Notes under the pieces: model-generated | What the model was told of the DNA's origin: nothing | The model's input: only the letters and a program-made list of their open reading frames with translations | Databases searched by the model: none | Origin: Prevotellaceae bacterium | Lineage (GTDB): Bacteria; Bacteroidota; Bacteroidia; Bacteroidales; Paludibacteraceae | Direction: 5' to 3' | DNA: 64,000 bases | NCBI GenBank assembly: GCA_031271465.1 | Contig: JAISVR010000043.1 | Location: 85,650 to 149,649 of the forward strand | In this document: piece after piece, positions 45,334 through 53,511 of the stretch | Layout of the letters: each line of letters begins with the position of its first letter | How positions within the stretch are numbered: position 1 is the first letter of the stretch | Program-made: the position numbers and the translations under genes

Positions 45334-48300
45334 ATGTTTAGTAAAATCAGAAGCAGTATTTTATCAAAAATAATGTTAGCCGTGCTGTCGAGTCAATTCT
45401 TATTGCCTCTACAACAAGGTTTTGCACTTACCGGCGGACCATCGCAGCCTGAATTTAAGAGTTTTACTCCTGCCGGTGTGAACGATATGGTCGATTTGTT
45501 TTCGGGCGATTTTCAATACAATATTCCGCTGTTAGATGTGGAAGGCTACCCGATTAATTTGAGTTACAGCTCGGGCATTGGCATGGAAGACCAGGCAAGT
45601 TGCGTAGGTTTGGGCTGGACATTGAACGCTGCCGGTATGATTAACAGAGCGGTGCGCGGTATTCCCGACGATTTTGACGGCAGTGAGCGAATAACTACCA
45701 CCACCAATTACAATCCTAACTGGACATTTGGGGTTAATTTTTCTATTGGCAACCCCGAAATCATTGGTAAAGAACTTCCACTGGGCATGAGCCTTAAAGC
45801 CGGTATCCTGTACAACAATTACACCGGCATAGGGCAAGAAATGGGCGTAGGTGTCTCCCATCCATCTATCCTGGGTGGTGGCAAAATGAAAATGGGCGGT
45901 TCGTTAAACCTTGGCTTGTCTACCGACAACGGCATTACAGTATCCCCAACGCTTGGTTTAGATTTTTCTATCGGTAAAAATAAAGCTGCGGACAATTCTA
46001 TGTTCGACGGCAGCTTGAGCATTGGCACTCCCTATAACTCTCGTTCCGGCTTGCGTCAAGTTACTATTGGAGTAGATATGAAAACATCGGCTGTCGCTTA
46101 TGGAAAATACACAAAAGATGCAATAACAGGTGAAAAAACAGTAACAGAAAGTGTGAGAAAAAACATCGGCTCATCGACAGGTATTCCGATTGGGCTTGCG
46201 AGTTATCTGCCTCAAAACACTGCGCCAATGGATGCCTATTCCATTTCGGGCAACCTGGGTGTAGGCTTGGAAACTTTTTGGGCAAATGCAAAAGGAAAAA
46301 TTGAAGGTTATTTCAGTCATCAGTCGTTGAGTAACCCTGTCAAATCTTCGCCGGCTTACGGTTATTTATACTCGGGGAAAGCGGCAAACAGCAGAGATGC
46401 CATGCACGATTTTAACCGTGAAAAAGACGGTGCATTCAACCAAAAGGTTCCCGCGTTGGCAATGACTCAAATGACTTACGATATTTATACGGCATCGGGG
46501 CAGGGAGTTAGCGGAATGTTTCGCCCGCACCGGGATTTTGGCACCGTGTACGACCCCTATACCTACAGCGTCAGCGGAGGCGGTTCTATAGGAATGGATA
46601 TAGGGGCGGCTGCTTATTTCAAAGGCGGTGTAAATGCCAGCGGCGATTTTTCATCTTCTACTTCGGGCAAATGGTCGGGTGGTAATAATGCCACAACCCA
46701 ACATTTATCTCTCAGAGATAGCCCGGGTTCTCTTTCTACCTACGAGCCTGCTCACTTTAAAAATGCAGGAGATATTGCTGTTTTTGATGACAGTTATTTT
46801 AAGCAAATACAGGAGTTCGACCCTGTGCGTATTCAGTTGGACGGCAGCGGGGGAATGAACAACAACTATTTGAGAAGAAACAGTGTTTCTTCTTTTTCCG
46901 AATCAAATTCGGATATAGCAGATAATACACGCCAGCATAGAGTTAAGCGAAATCAGGTTTTTTCATTCTTAACGGCAGAGGAAGCATCGAAAGCAGGATT
47001 GGAAATGCAGATGTTTAATTATAAATATGATGCTAAAACGAACAAAACAGATAGAATTGAAATAAACAGAGTTGGAGACGGCAGAGAAAAACACCATTTG
47101 TCTGAAATAACCGTAACCAAACCCGATGGCAGCCGTTATGTGTACGGCACTCAAACTTATAATTACAAGCAGAAAGAGGCTACATTTAATGTAGAGGGCA
47201 ATGGCATTGACCATCAAGCAGGATTGGTAAGCTATGGTTCCAAAGATGCTTCTTCGAACAACAACAAGGGTATCGACCATTTCTATAATTCTAACGAACT
47301 GCCGGCTCACGCTACCGCTTATTTGTTAACAGCCGTGTTGTCTGCCGATTATATAGATGCAAAAGGCGACGGGCTGACCGACGATGATTTTGGCAATTAT
47401 ACCAAATTTAATTACACGCAAGTGTACGACAGCAGTAATCCTTACAAATGGCGGAATCCATATAATGCCAATCAAGCCAACTTTCAGGCAGGGCTTCGCG
47501 TTAAAAAAAGCGATGATAAGGGAACTTACATCTACGGCGAGAAAGAGATTAAAATGTTGCACTCCATCGAAACGAAAAACAATATTGCCGAGTTTATTTA
47601 CAGCAAAAGAGATGATGCTTATGATGTGCAAGATGAACGGGGCGGAAGAAGCGACAGCAGAACTTTGTATAAATTAGATGCCATAAAATTATACAATAAA
47701 AATGAGCGGAATACAAAAAAAGACGCAGCCGTTCCATTAAAAACCGTTCATTTTGACTACGATTACTCGTTGTGCAGGGGTATCTTATCGTCCATAGATT
47801 TAAATTCACACGATAAGACCAAAGGCGGTAAGCTTACCCTTAAAAAAGTATATTTCACCTTTGGCAACTCCAGGAAAGGAGCACTGAGCCCGTATGAATT
47901 TACTTACGGATATAATCCGGATTACGATGCGCGCGCGCAAGACCGTTGGGGCAACTACAAGCCTAATCCTACTGTTGAACCATACAATATTGATGCGCCT
48001 TATGTAACGCAACATAAAGATTCGGCAGACCAATACGCTGCTGCGTGGACTTTGATAAAGATTCAACTTCCTTCGGGCGGAACGATTAACGCGAAATATG
48101 AATCGGACGACTACGCGTATATTCAAAACAGGCGGGCTGCCAATATGTTCAAAATAGTGGGCTTTGCCGAAGGCGGATGGAAAAACAAAACGCAATTGTC
48201 GAAAAATTTATTTTCACTGCAAGGGCTAAATATCCACAACAACAATTTCGTGTATGTAGAAACAACGCCTAATGCCATTGCAGATGAAAACGATTTTAGA

Positions 48301-50685
48301 AAAAAATGTTTGGGCAAGGATAGCAACAACAAAATGAAAGAATTATTCTATCGCTGCTATGTTGATTTGAGCGGAAAAGGCGAATATGATTACATAATGG
48401 GCTATGCCGAAATTGATATAGAGCAATCGGGCTGGAGTAATGGCTTAGGCTGGATTAAGCTAAATCTTGTTCGACGCGACGATAACTACGGGGGAGAAAT
48501 CAATCCGATTGCCAAAACAGCCATGCAGTATGTACTCTTGAATGCTTCCGACTTATTTTACGGCGGAAACAGAGAAAACAAAGGGGAGCTGGAAGTTGTG
48601 TTGCGCAAAATGGCGGGCTTGATAACCGATATTCTTGCCAAGGTACAGGGACAGTATCATGCTATGGCATCGAGAGATATGGGCAGAGAGGTTGATACAA
48701 CAAAATCGTTTGTGCGCCTGATGACTACCGACTATAATAAGCTGGGTGGCGGATTGCGTGTAAAAGAATTGTCGATGAGCGACAACTGGGCAACTATGAC
48801 AAACGAAAAAACGGCTATTGATGCTCAATACGGACAGACATACAAATACACCACCACTTTGGAGCAAGACCACTGCGGCATACCCAAAGGCACGGAAATA
48901 AGCAGCGGGGTAGCTACCTACGAACCGTTTATCGGCAATGAAGAAAACCCCTGGCGCGAATCAATTTCGTATGTAGAAAGAAACAACATGGCGCCCGACA
49001 ATCAGTTTTATCAGGAACGACCCTACGGCGAAATGTTTTTCCCATCGCCATCGGTTGGATACAGCAAAGTTACAGTAACGAATTTGCAGCACGAAAATGT
49101 AACAAGAACCGCAAGCGGATACGCTGAACACGAATTTTATACCGCTAAAGATTTTCCCGTAATTGTGCGCGAGCCTTACAAGGGCAACATATATCACGAC
49201 AAGCCATCGTGGATAAATAAATTGTTGAAAGTAAGCGTAAAAGACCACATCACGGTGAGTCAGAGCTATGCCATAGAGCTTAACGATATGCACGGCAAGC
49301 AAAAATCTCAAAAGGTATTTGGCGAAGGACAAACGGAACCGGTTTCGTCGGTCGAATATTTCTACAAACAGGAAGGCAGCGGCAAATTGTCGAACAACAT
49401 AAAAACAATTAACGACAACGGCAGGGTAAGCAATGCCTTAGCCGGTATTGACATAGATATGACATTCGACGAGCGTGAAAACGCCAGTGTTACCATAGGC
49501 GGGTCTGTCGATGGCAATTTAGATGTATCGCCAATTATTTTTGGCATTCCGTTGCCCATACCGTCTTTTTGGCCCGGCGCGTATAGCGAAGAAACACGCT
49601 TCCGCTCCATTACTTCAACCAAAGTAATTACCCGTTATGGTATTTTAGAACGAACTATGGCGCAGGATTTAGGTTCGCACATCACCACCACCAATATGGC
49701 GTGGGATGCCGAAACAGGCGATGTGTTGCTCACCGAAACCCAAAATAATTTTGGCGACCCGGTGTATTCATTTACCTATCCCTCTCACTGGGGCTACGAA
49801 GGAATGGCGCCCGCCTATAAAAATATTGGCGTAAGAGGCAATGTAAATGATTTCAACAACATAGAAAATGCTTCTTCCTATTTTAGCTTGGGCGACGAGG
49901 TGTTAGCCGGCAATGAAAAAGGCTGGGTTACAGCCATAAACGGCAACGGGGTGAGCATTAAAGACAGAGAAGGCTCCGAATTGAACGGCGGCAACATAAC
50001 CATTGTGCGCTCGGGGCGGCGCAACCAGCAAGGCACACCGATGGGTAGCGTAACAAGTTTGGGCAACCCGATAGCAAACGGACAAACGCTTAATTTCTCC
50101 AATGCCCGCGTAGTCAATGCAGGAGCCGTAGAATTTAACGACAACTGGGGCGCAAGCATCTGTGGAGAAGATGCTCCGGAAGAAAATGCCAACCCCTACA
50201 CAACAGGCGCATTGGGCAACTACCGCCCGCAACGCTCGTGGGTGTATCTCACAGAGCGCACGCAAAGCGACAAAAACCGCAACTCAAACCTGCGCCGCGA
50301 TGGTGTATTTACCAGATTCTCGCCTTTCTGGCAAGCAATGGGCGGAGCTCCGTGGAGAATAAACTCTGCCGACTGGACATCTGCCAGCGAAGTAACCATG
50401 TTTAGCCCCTACGGTTTTGAACTGGAAAACCGCGATGCGCTGGGGCGTTACACCGCTGCCACTTATGGCTACAACAACACCCTGCCAACGGCTGTTTCTG
50501 CCAATGCGCAGTATAAGGAAATAATCTCCGGCAATGCCGAAGACAAAAAAGAAACAGACAATACCTATTTAGGTTTTGAAAATGCAGACGCAAGCGAAAA
50601 CCAATCGCATACAGGTAAAAACAGTATTAAAGTAACAAGAGGAACAACGGTAAAGTTGCATAGAATGACATCGTGTGAGAAATAA
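45334..50685 (+). CDS. RHS/YD-repeat family exported protein, apparently truncated at the C-terminus
   Basis: The 1783-residue protein has a signal peptide (about 1-31). The N-terminal segment VNDMVDLFSGDFQYNIPLLD followed by GYPINLSYSSGI and VGLGWTLNAAG is the hallmark of large Bacteroidota RHS-type proteins. The body is rich in short YGY/YTY-type strands with DGSRYVYGTQT and GRYTAATYGYNN. Near the end it reads GKNSIKVTRGTTVKL and then stops abruptly (HRMTSCEK) as the dispersed repeat DNA begins. Family members known to me continue here with a carbohydrate-binding-like domain and further YD repeats. A segment matching that continuation occurs at 55171-55690, fused to another gene. The upstream lipoprotein is probably co-transcribed. 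No toxin domain is visible. Confidence 0.85.
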   Translation: MFSKIRSSILSKIMLAVLSSQFLLPLQQGFALTGGPSQPEFKSFTPAGVNDMVDLFSGDFQYNIPLLDVEGYPINLSYSSGIGMEDQASCVGLGWTLNAAGMINRAVRGIPDDFDGSERITTTTNYNPNWTFGVNFSIGNPEIIGKELPLGMSLKAGILYNNYTGIGQEMGVGVSHPSILGGGKMKMGGSLNLGLSTDNGITVSPTLGLDFSIGKNKAADNSMFDGSLSIGTPYNSRSGLRQVTIGVDMKTSAVAYGKYTKDAITGEKTVTESVRKNIGSSTGIPIGLASYLPQNTAPMDAYSISGNLGVGLETFWANAKGKIEGYFSHQSLSNPVKSSPAYGYLYSGKAANSRDAMHDFNREKDGAFNQKVPALAMTQMTYDIYTASGQGVSGMFRPHRDFGTVYDPYTYSVSGGGSIGMDIGAAAYFKGGVNASGDFSSSTSGKWSGGNNATTQHLSLRDSPGSLSTYEPAHFKNAGDIAVFDDSYFKQIQEFDPVRIQLDGSGGMNNNYLRRNSVSSFSESNSDIADNTRQHRVKRNQVFSFLTAEEASKAGLEMQMFNYKYDAKTNKTDRIEINRVGDGREKHHLSEITVTKPDGSRYVYGTQTYNYKQKEATFNVEGNGIDHQAGLVSYGSKDASSNNNKGIDHFYNSNELPAHATAYLLTAVLSADYIDAKGDGLTDDDFGNYTKFNYTQVYDSSNPYKWRNPYNANQANFQAGLRVKKSDDKGTYIYGEKEIKMLHSIETKNNIAEFIYSKRDDAYDVQDERGGRSDSRTLYKLDAIKLYNKNERNTKKDAAVPLKTVHFDYDYSLCRGILSSIDLNSHDKTKGGKLTLKKVYFTFGNSRKGALSPYEFTYGYNPDYDARAQDRWGNYKPNPTVEPYNIDAPYVTQHKDSADQYAAAWTLIKIQLPSGGTINAKYESDDYAYIQNRRAANMFKIVGFAEGGWKNKTQLSKNLFSLQGLNIHNNNFVYVETTPNAIADENDFRKKCLGKDSNNKMKELFYRCYVDLSGKGEYDYIMGYAEIDIEQSGWSNGLGWIKLNLVRRDDNYGGEINPIAKTAMQYVLLNASDLFYGGNRENKGELEVVLRKMAGLITDILAKVQGQYHAMASRDMGREVDTTKSFVRLMTTDYNKLGGGLRVKELSMSDNWATMTNEKTAIDAQYGQTYKYTTTLEQDHCGIPKGTEISSGVATYEPFIGNEENPWRESISYVERNNMAPDNQFYQERPYGEMFFPSPSVGYSKVTVTNLQHENVTRTASGYAEHEFYTAKDFPVIVREPYKGNIYHDKPSWINKLLKVSVKDHITVSQSYAIELNDMHGKQKSQKVFGEGQTEPVSSVEYFYKQEGSGKLSNNIKTINDNGRVSNALAGIDIDMTFDERENASVTIGGSVDGNLDVSPIIFGIPLPIPSFWPGAYSEETRFRSITSTKVITRYGILERTMAQDLGSHITTTNMAWDAETGDVLLTETQNNFGDPVYSFTYPSHWGYEGMAPAYKNIGVRGNVNDFNNIENASSYFSLGDEVLAGNEKGWVTAINGNGVSIKDREGSELNGGNITIVRSGRRNQQGTPMGSVTSLGNPIANGQTLNFSNARVVNAGAVEFNDNWGASICGEDAPEENANPYTTGALGNYRPQRSWVYLTERTQSDKNRNSNLRRDGVFTRFSPFWQAMGGAPWRINSADWTSASEVTMFSPYGFELENRDALGRYTAATYGYNNTLPTAVSANAQYKEIISGNAEDKKETDNTYLGFENADASENQSHTGKNSIKVTRGTTVKLHRMTSCEK

Positions 50686-50691
50686 ACAAAC

Positions 50692-50896
50692 CGTCATTGC
50701 GAGGAGGTACGACGAAACAATCGCACAACAACCGCGCGTCATTGCAAGGAGCTACGACGAAGCAATCTCGCAGTACAAGAATGGATTGCTTCGTACCTCG
50801 CAATGACGGACACGACCAACGGGAGCTAATGACGAACGGCACCAGCTTCGCGTCATTGCGAGGAGGAACGACGAAGCAATCTCAGTACAGGAATGG
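50692..50896. repeat. Dispersed palindromic repeats, first cluster
   Basis: Three partial or whole copies beginning CGTCATTGCGAGGAGGTACG (50692), CGTCATTGCAAGGAGCTACG (50738) and CGTCATTGCGAGGAGGAACG (50851). The last keeps only its left arm and loop; the right arm is replaced by the 21-bp array. Confidence 0.88.
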
Positions 50897-51264
50897 ATTG
50901 CACGAGAGACAGGAGCAATTGTGTTGCAAACAGCAACGAATGTGTGACAGACAAAGGCAATTGCACGACAGACAGCAACGATTGCACGAGAGGCAGAGGC
51001 AAATGTGTCGCAGACAGCAACGAATGTGTGACAGACAGAGGCGATTGCACGACAGACAACAACGAATGCACGAGAGGCAGAGGCAAATGTGTCGCAGACA
51101 GCAACGAATGTGCGAGAGACAAAGGCGATTGCACGACAGACAGCAACGAATGCACGAGAGGCAGAGGCAAATGTGTCGCAGACAGCAACGAATGTGCAAG
51201 AGACAGAGGTGATTGTGCGGGAAACAACAGCGGTTGTGCCGCAAACAGAGGCGATTGTGAGTGA
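50893..51264 (+). CDS. Possible Cys-heptad repeat protein encoded by a 21-bp tandem array
   Basis: The frame encodes 123 residues with cysteine at positions 3, 10, 17 and every seventh residue to 122, 18 in all. The intervening hexapeptides are polar (TRGRGK, VADSNE, VTDRGD, TTDNNE). The four heptads form a 28-residue superunit repeated four times. There is no signal peptide, promoter or recognised family. The ATG comes from the loop of a dispersed repeat copy; ACAGGA lies just upstream. Because 21 is a multiple of three, other frames are open as well, so openness is weak evidence for coding. It is listed as a candidate only. Confidence 0.3.
   Translation: MDCTRDRSNCVANSNECVTDKGNCTTDSNDCTRGRGKCVADSNECVTDRGDCTTDNNECTRGRGKCVADSNECARDKGDCTTDSNECTRGRGKCVADSNECARDRGDCAGNNSGCAANRGDCE
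50896..51262 (+). repeat. 21-bp tandem array with 84-bp higher-order unit
   Basis: About 17 units of 21 bp, organised as roughly four 84-bp superunits. One superunit begins ACGAGAGGCAGAGGCAAATG. Copies differ mostly by A/G transitions. The array starts where the right arm of a dispersed palindrome would be expected. Confidence 0.93.
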
Positions 51265-51276
51265 AATAGTAATGAC

Positions 51277-51480
51277 GAGGCTTGAAAAGCCAAATTTTCA
51301 TAACCGTAGGTAAGCGTAGCGTAACCTGCGGAATTGAGAAACAACAACTCTCTGCCTGAAAGGCAGGATTTTAGACTATATGCGTTAGTCCTGCCTTTCA
51401 GGCAGAGAGTAGGTTTGCGGCTCTTGTACCGCAGGTCGTTGACACTGCGGTTATGAAAATTAAGCCCTTTCGGGCTAAGC
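51277..51480. repeat. Nested-hairpin element, copy A (~204 bp)
   Basis: Three nested inverted repeats: an outer AATTTTCATAACCG/CGGTTATGAAAATT, a middle AACCTGCGG/CCGCAGGT, and a perfect inner 21-bp pair at 51348-51368 and 51389-51409 starting CTCTCTGCCTGAAAGGCAGG. Small GGCTTGAAAAGCC and AAGCCCTTTCGGGCTAAG hairpins lie at the ends. A second copy lies at 55967-56165. Confidence 0.9.
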
Positions 51481-51563
51481 CAAAGTCAGAGGATGCATAG
51501 CGCCCGTCATTATTACTTCCTTTCGGTCAGTGATTTACAATTCCCTTCGGTCATGACCGTTGG

Positions 51564-51976
51564 TTGCGAGGAGCTACGACGAAGCAATCTCGCAATACAG
51601 GAATGGATTGCTTCGTGCCTCGCAATGACGGACACGACTAACGGGAGCTAATGACAAACGGAACCGGCTTCGCGTCATTGCAAGGAGCTACGACGAAACA
51701 ATCTCGCAACAACCGCGCGTCATTGCGAGGAGGAACGACGAAGCAATCCAGAGAAAACATAACGAGATTGCTTCGTACCTCGCAATGACGGGAAGCGACC
51801 AACGGGAACTAATGACAAACGGAACCGGCTTCGCGTCATTATTCCCTTCGGTCATGACCGTTGGTTGCGAAGAGATACGACGAAGCAATCGCGCAGCAAC
51901 CACGCGTCATTGCGAGGAGGAACGACGAAGCAATCGCGCAATACAGGAATGGATTGCTTCGTACCTCGCAATGACG
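51564..51976. repeat. Dispersed palindromic repeats, second cluster
   Basis: At least four partial or complete copies with arms of the CGAAGCAATC/GATTGCTTCG type. They are linked by recurring spacers such as GACCAACGGGAGCTAATGAC-like text. The copies are in tandem or head to tail. Confidence 0.88.
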
Positions 51977-51990
51977 GACACGACCGAAGC

Positions 51991-52178
51991 AATATTACGG
52001 TGCTATGCACCTGAACAGGTACTATTTTTTATTGCTACAAATTTTTACGGCACGCTGTGCCTTGATTACAAAACAGGATAGCTGCAGCGCAGCATAAATC
52101 TTTGTAGACAATAATTATCTCAATAAACAAGCTGCGGAGCTGCGTAATATGATAGCTGGGCAGTGTTGCGGATAAGCA
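51991..52178. repeat. Leader-like dispersed repeat, copy 1
   Basis: Begins AATATTACGG and includes TACTATTTTTTATTGCTACA, then GCTGCAGCGCAGC and AAGCTGCGGAGCTGCG hairpins, ending GCGGATAAGCA. A diverged copy occurs at 57349-57526. Both lie just upstream of exported-protein genes. Confidence 0.75.
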
Positions 52179-52226
52179 TAAAAAATAATTTATCAAAAAA
52201 TAACAACAATTTTAAAATTACAAATT

Positions 52227-53462
52227 ATGAAAACAATTAAAGTTTTAGCAACGAGTTTAATGCTGCTTTTGGCAGCGGGTGCAGGAGCACAGCAAACATG
52301 GAATATCGGTAGCCCTGTTGCTACGGATGTAACAGCTACACTTATCGACAGTACGCTTACCATTAGTGGAACAGGAAAAATGGTTGGGGGGAACTGGACT
52401 GAAAGTCAGATTAAATATGTGGAAATAGAAGAAGGGATTACAATTATTGGAGATGGTGCTTTTTCATACCATAGAAATTTGATTTCAGTCAATCTGCCCG
52501 AAACACTGAAAGAAATGGGAAGAAGGGCTTTTTTCGGTTGTGGACTTACTTCCTTTACTATCCCCGGCTCTGTAGAATTTTTAGACACAGACTTAACAGA
52601 CTACTGCCCTCTGACAAAATTGGTAATTGAGTGTGGCGAAAAGCCATTGATGACCGAAGGCGGCACTATTTTTTCTCTACCCATAGGAAAAACAGGGTTA
52701 GATACAATATTTGTAGGGAGACATATAATAGGCAGTGAGGGACATAGGGCAGTGATTCTTGATTGTTCCAATACGAAATCACTAATTTTTGGCGAATGTG
52801 TCAGTGCGTTGGGAAATTGCAGGTTTGATTCTTTGAGTATTGATAAAGTGCTTGTTTTAAGTACTGTTCCACCGCAATTAGATGGTAGCCCTTTGCGTTA
52901 TCCGAAAGATGTCCGCTCTGTCGTTGTTCCCTACGGTTCGGGCGAAGCCTATCGCGCAACCCCTATTTGGCAGGATTTTAATATCGTAGAGCTTCCCGCA
53001 CCGGAAGAGATAATTGAAACGCCCATCGAAGAGGGCGCATTTATCGAATGGCAAGCCAACGAACATGCCACAGGCTACCGCCTCGCTATCTTTGCCGATG
53101 CGGCGCATACGGATACAATCCGCATTGTAGAATTTGATGCTGCGGGCAATGTGGTTAATACCGTAAATGTTCGTGCGGCAGGCACAAAACTCAGTCATAA
53201 AGTAGAAGGTTTGGACGGTGACACTGATTATTACTATACCCTCGAAGCACTGGGCGTATTGAGTGTTGTCCTGTCAAGTCAGGCAGGCGATTTCACTACG
53301 CTTGGCGGCGTTACGGGCATTGACAATGCAGGGGTCGAAAATATTCGACCTCTGCCAACCGCCTACTACAATGCTGCAGGGCAACGCCTGACTACCGAAC
53401 CCGACAAAGGAACTTATATTATTGTGTATGAGAATGGGAAAACGGAAAAGAGAATAAGATAG
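52227..53462 (+). CDS. BspA-like leucine-rich repeat secreted protein
   Basis: The 411-residue protein has a signal peptide (about 1-22, ending AAGAGAQ). LRR_5-type (BspA-like) repeats follow (about 65-130): IKYVEIEEGITIIGDGAF and LISVNLPETLKEMGRRAF. Further degenerate repeats run to about 260. A fibronectin III-like segment (about 275-365) ends LEALGVLSVVLSSQAGDFTT. The C-terminus (YYNAAGQRLTTEPDKGTYII...KTEKRIR) resembles the short tail found on many Bacteroidota BspA-like proteins. It is a plausible but not certain T9SS signal. Such proteins mediate surface binding in other species; the target here is unknown. It lies in the segment separating the two RHS fragments. Confidence 0.87.
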   Translation: MKTIKVLATSLMLLLAAGAGAQQTWNIGSPVATDVTATLIDSTLTISGTGKMVGGNWTESQIKYVEIEEGITIIGDGAFSYHRNLISVNLPETLKEMGRRAFFGCGLTSFTIPGSVEFLDTDLTDYCPLTKLVIECGEKPLMTEGGTIFSLPIGKTGLDTIFVGRHIIGSEGHRAVILDCSNTKSLIFGECVSALGNCRFDSLSIDKVLVLSTVPPQLDGSPLRYPKDVRSVVVPYGSGEAYRATPIWQDFNIVELPAPEEIIETPIEEGAFIEWQANEHATGYRLAIFADAAHTDTIRIVEFDAAGNVVNTVNVRAAGTKLSHKVEGLDGDTDYYYTLEALGVLSVVLSSQAGDFTTLGGVTGIDNAGVENIRPLPTAYYNAAGQRLTTEPDKGTYIIVYENGKTEKRIR

Positions 53463-53511
53463 TTTGCCGTGAACTATCAAGAAAATCAAAGAACACAAAA
53501 CAACTATAAGC

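Larger units (their letters stand above)
50686..52226. repeat. Repeat-rich intergenic block
   Basis: This 1.5-kb block holds many copies of the dispersed palindrome (about 50692-50896 and 51564-51976). It also contains a 21-bp tandem array (50896-51262), a ~204-bp nested-hairpin element (51277-51480) and a ~190-bp leader-like repeat (51991-52178). Open frames in it translate to recurrent repeat peptides such as SLRGTKQS and VIARYEAIS and are not genes. It separates the truncated RHS gene from the LRR gene. Confidence 0.85.

Noticed and set aside
50697..51212. Plus-strand open frame of about 170 residues through the repeat block
   Set aside because: It starts in dispersed-repeat DNA (peptides like GTTKQSHN and ATTKQSRS) and continues through the 21-bp array, which is open in several frames. 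There is no signal, promoter or family.
50893..51264. CRISPR array
   Set aside because: The 21-bp units follow one another directly without unique spacers, and there are no cas genes nearby.
50853..51347. Minus-strand frame of 164 residues beginning MLFLNSAGYATL
   Set aside because: This is the translation of the nested-hairpin element plus the 21-bp array. The same N-terminal peptide appears at 55768-56037 from element copy B, so it is repeat-derived.
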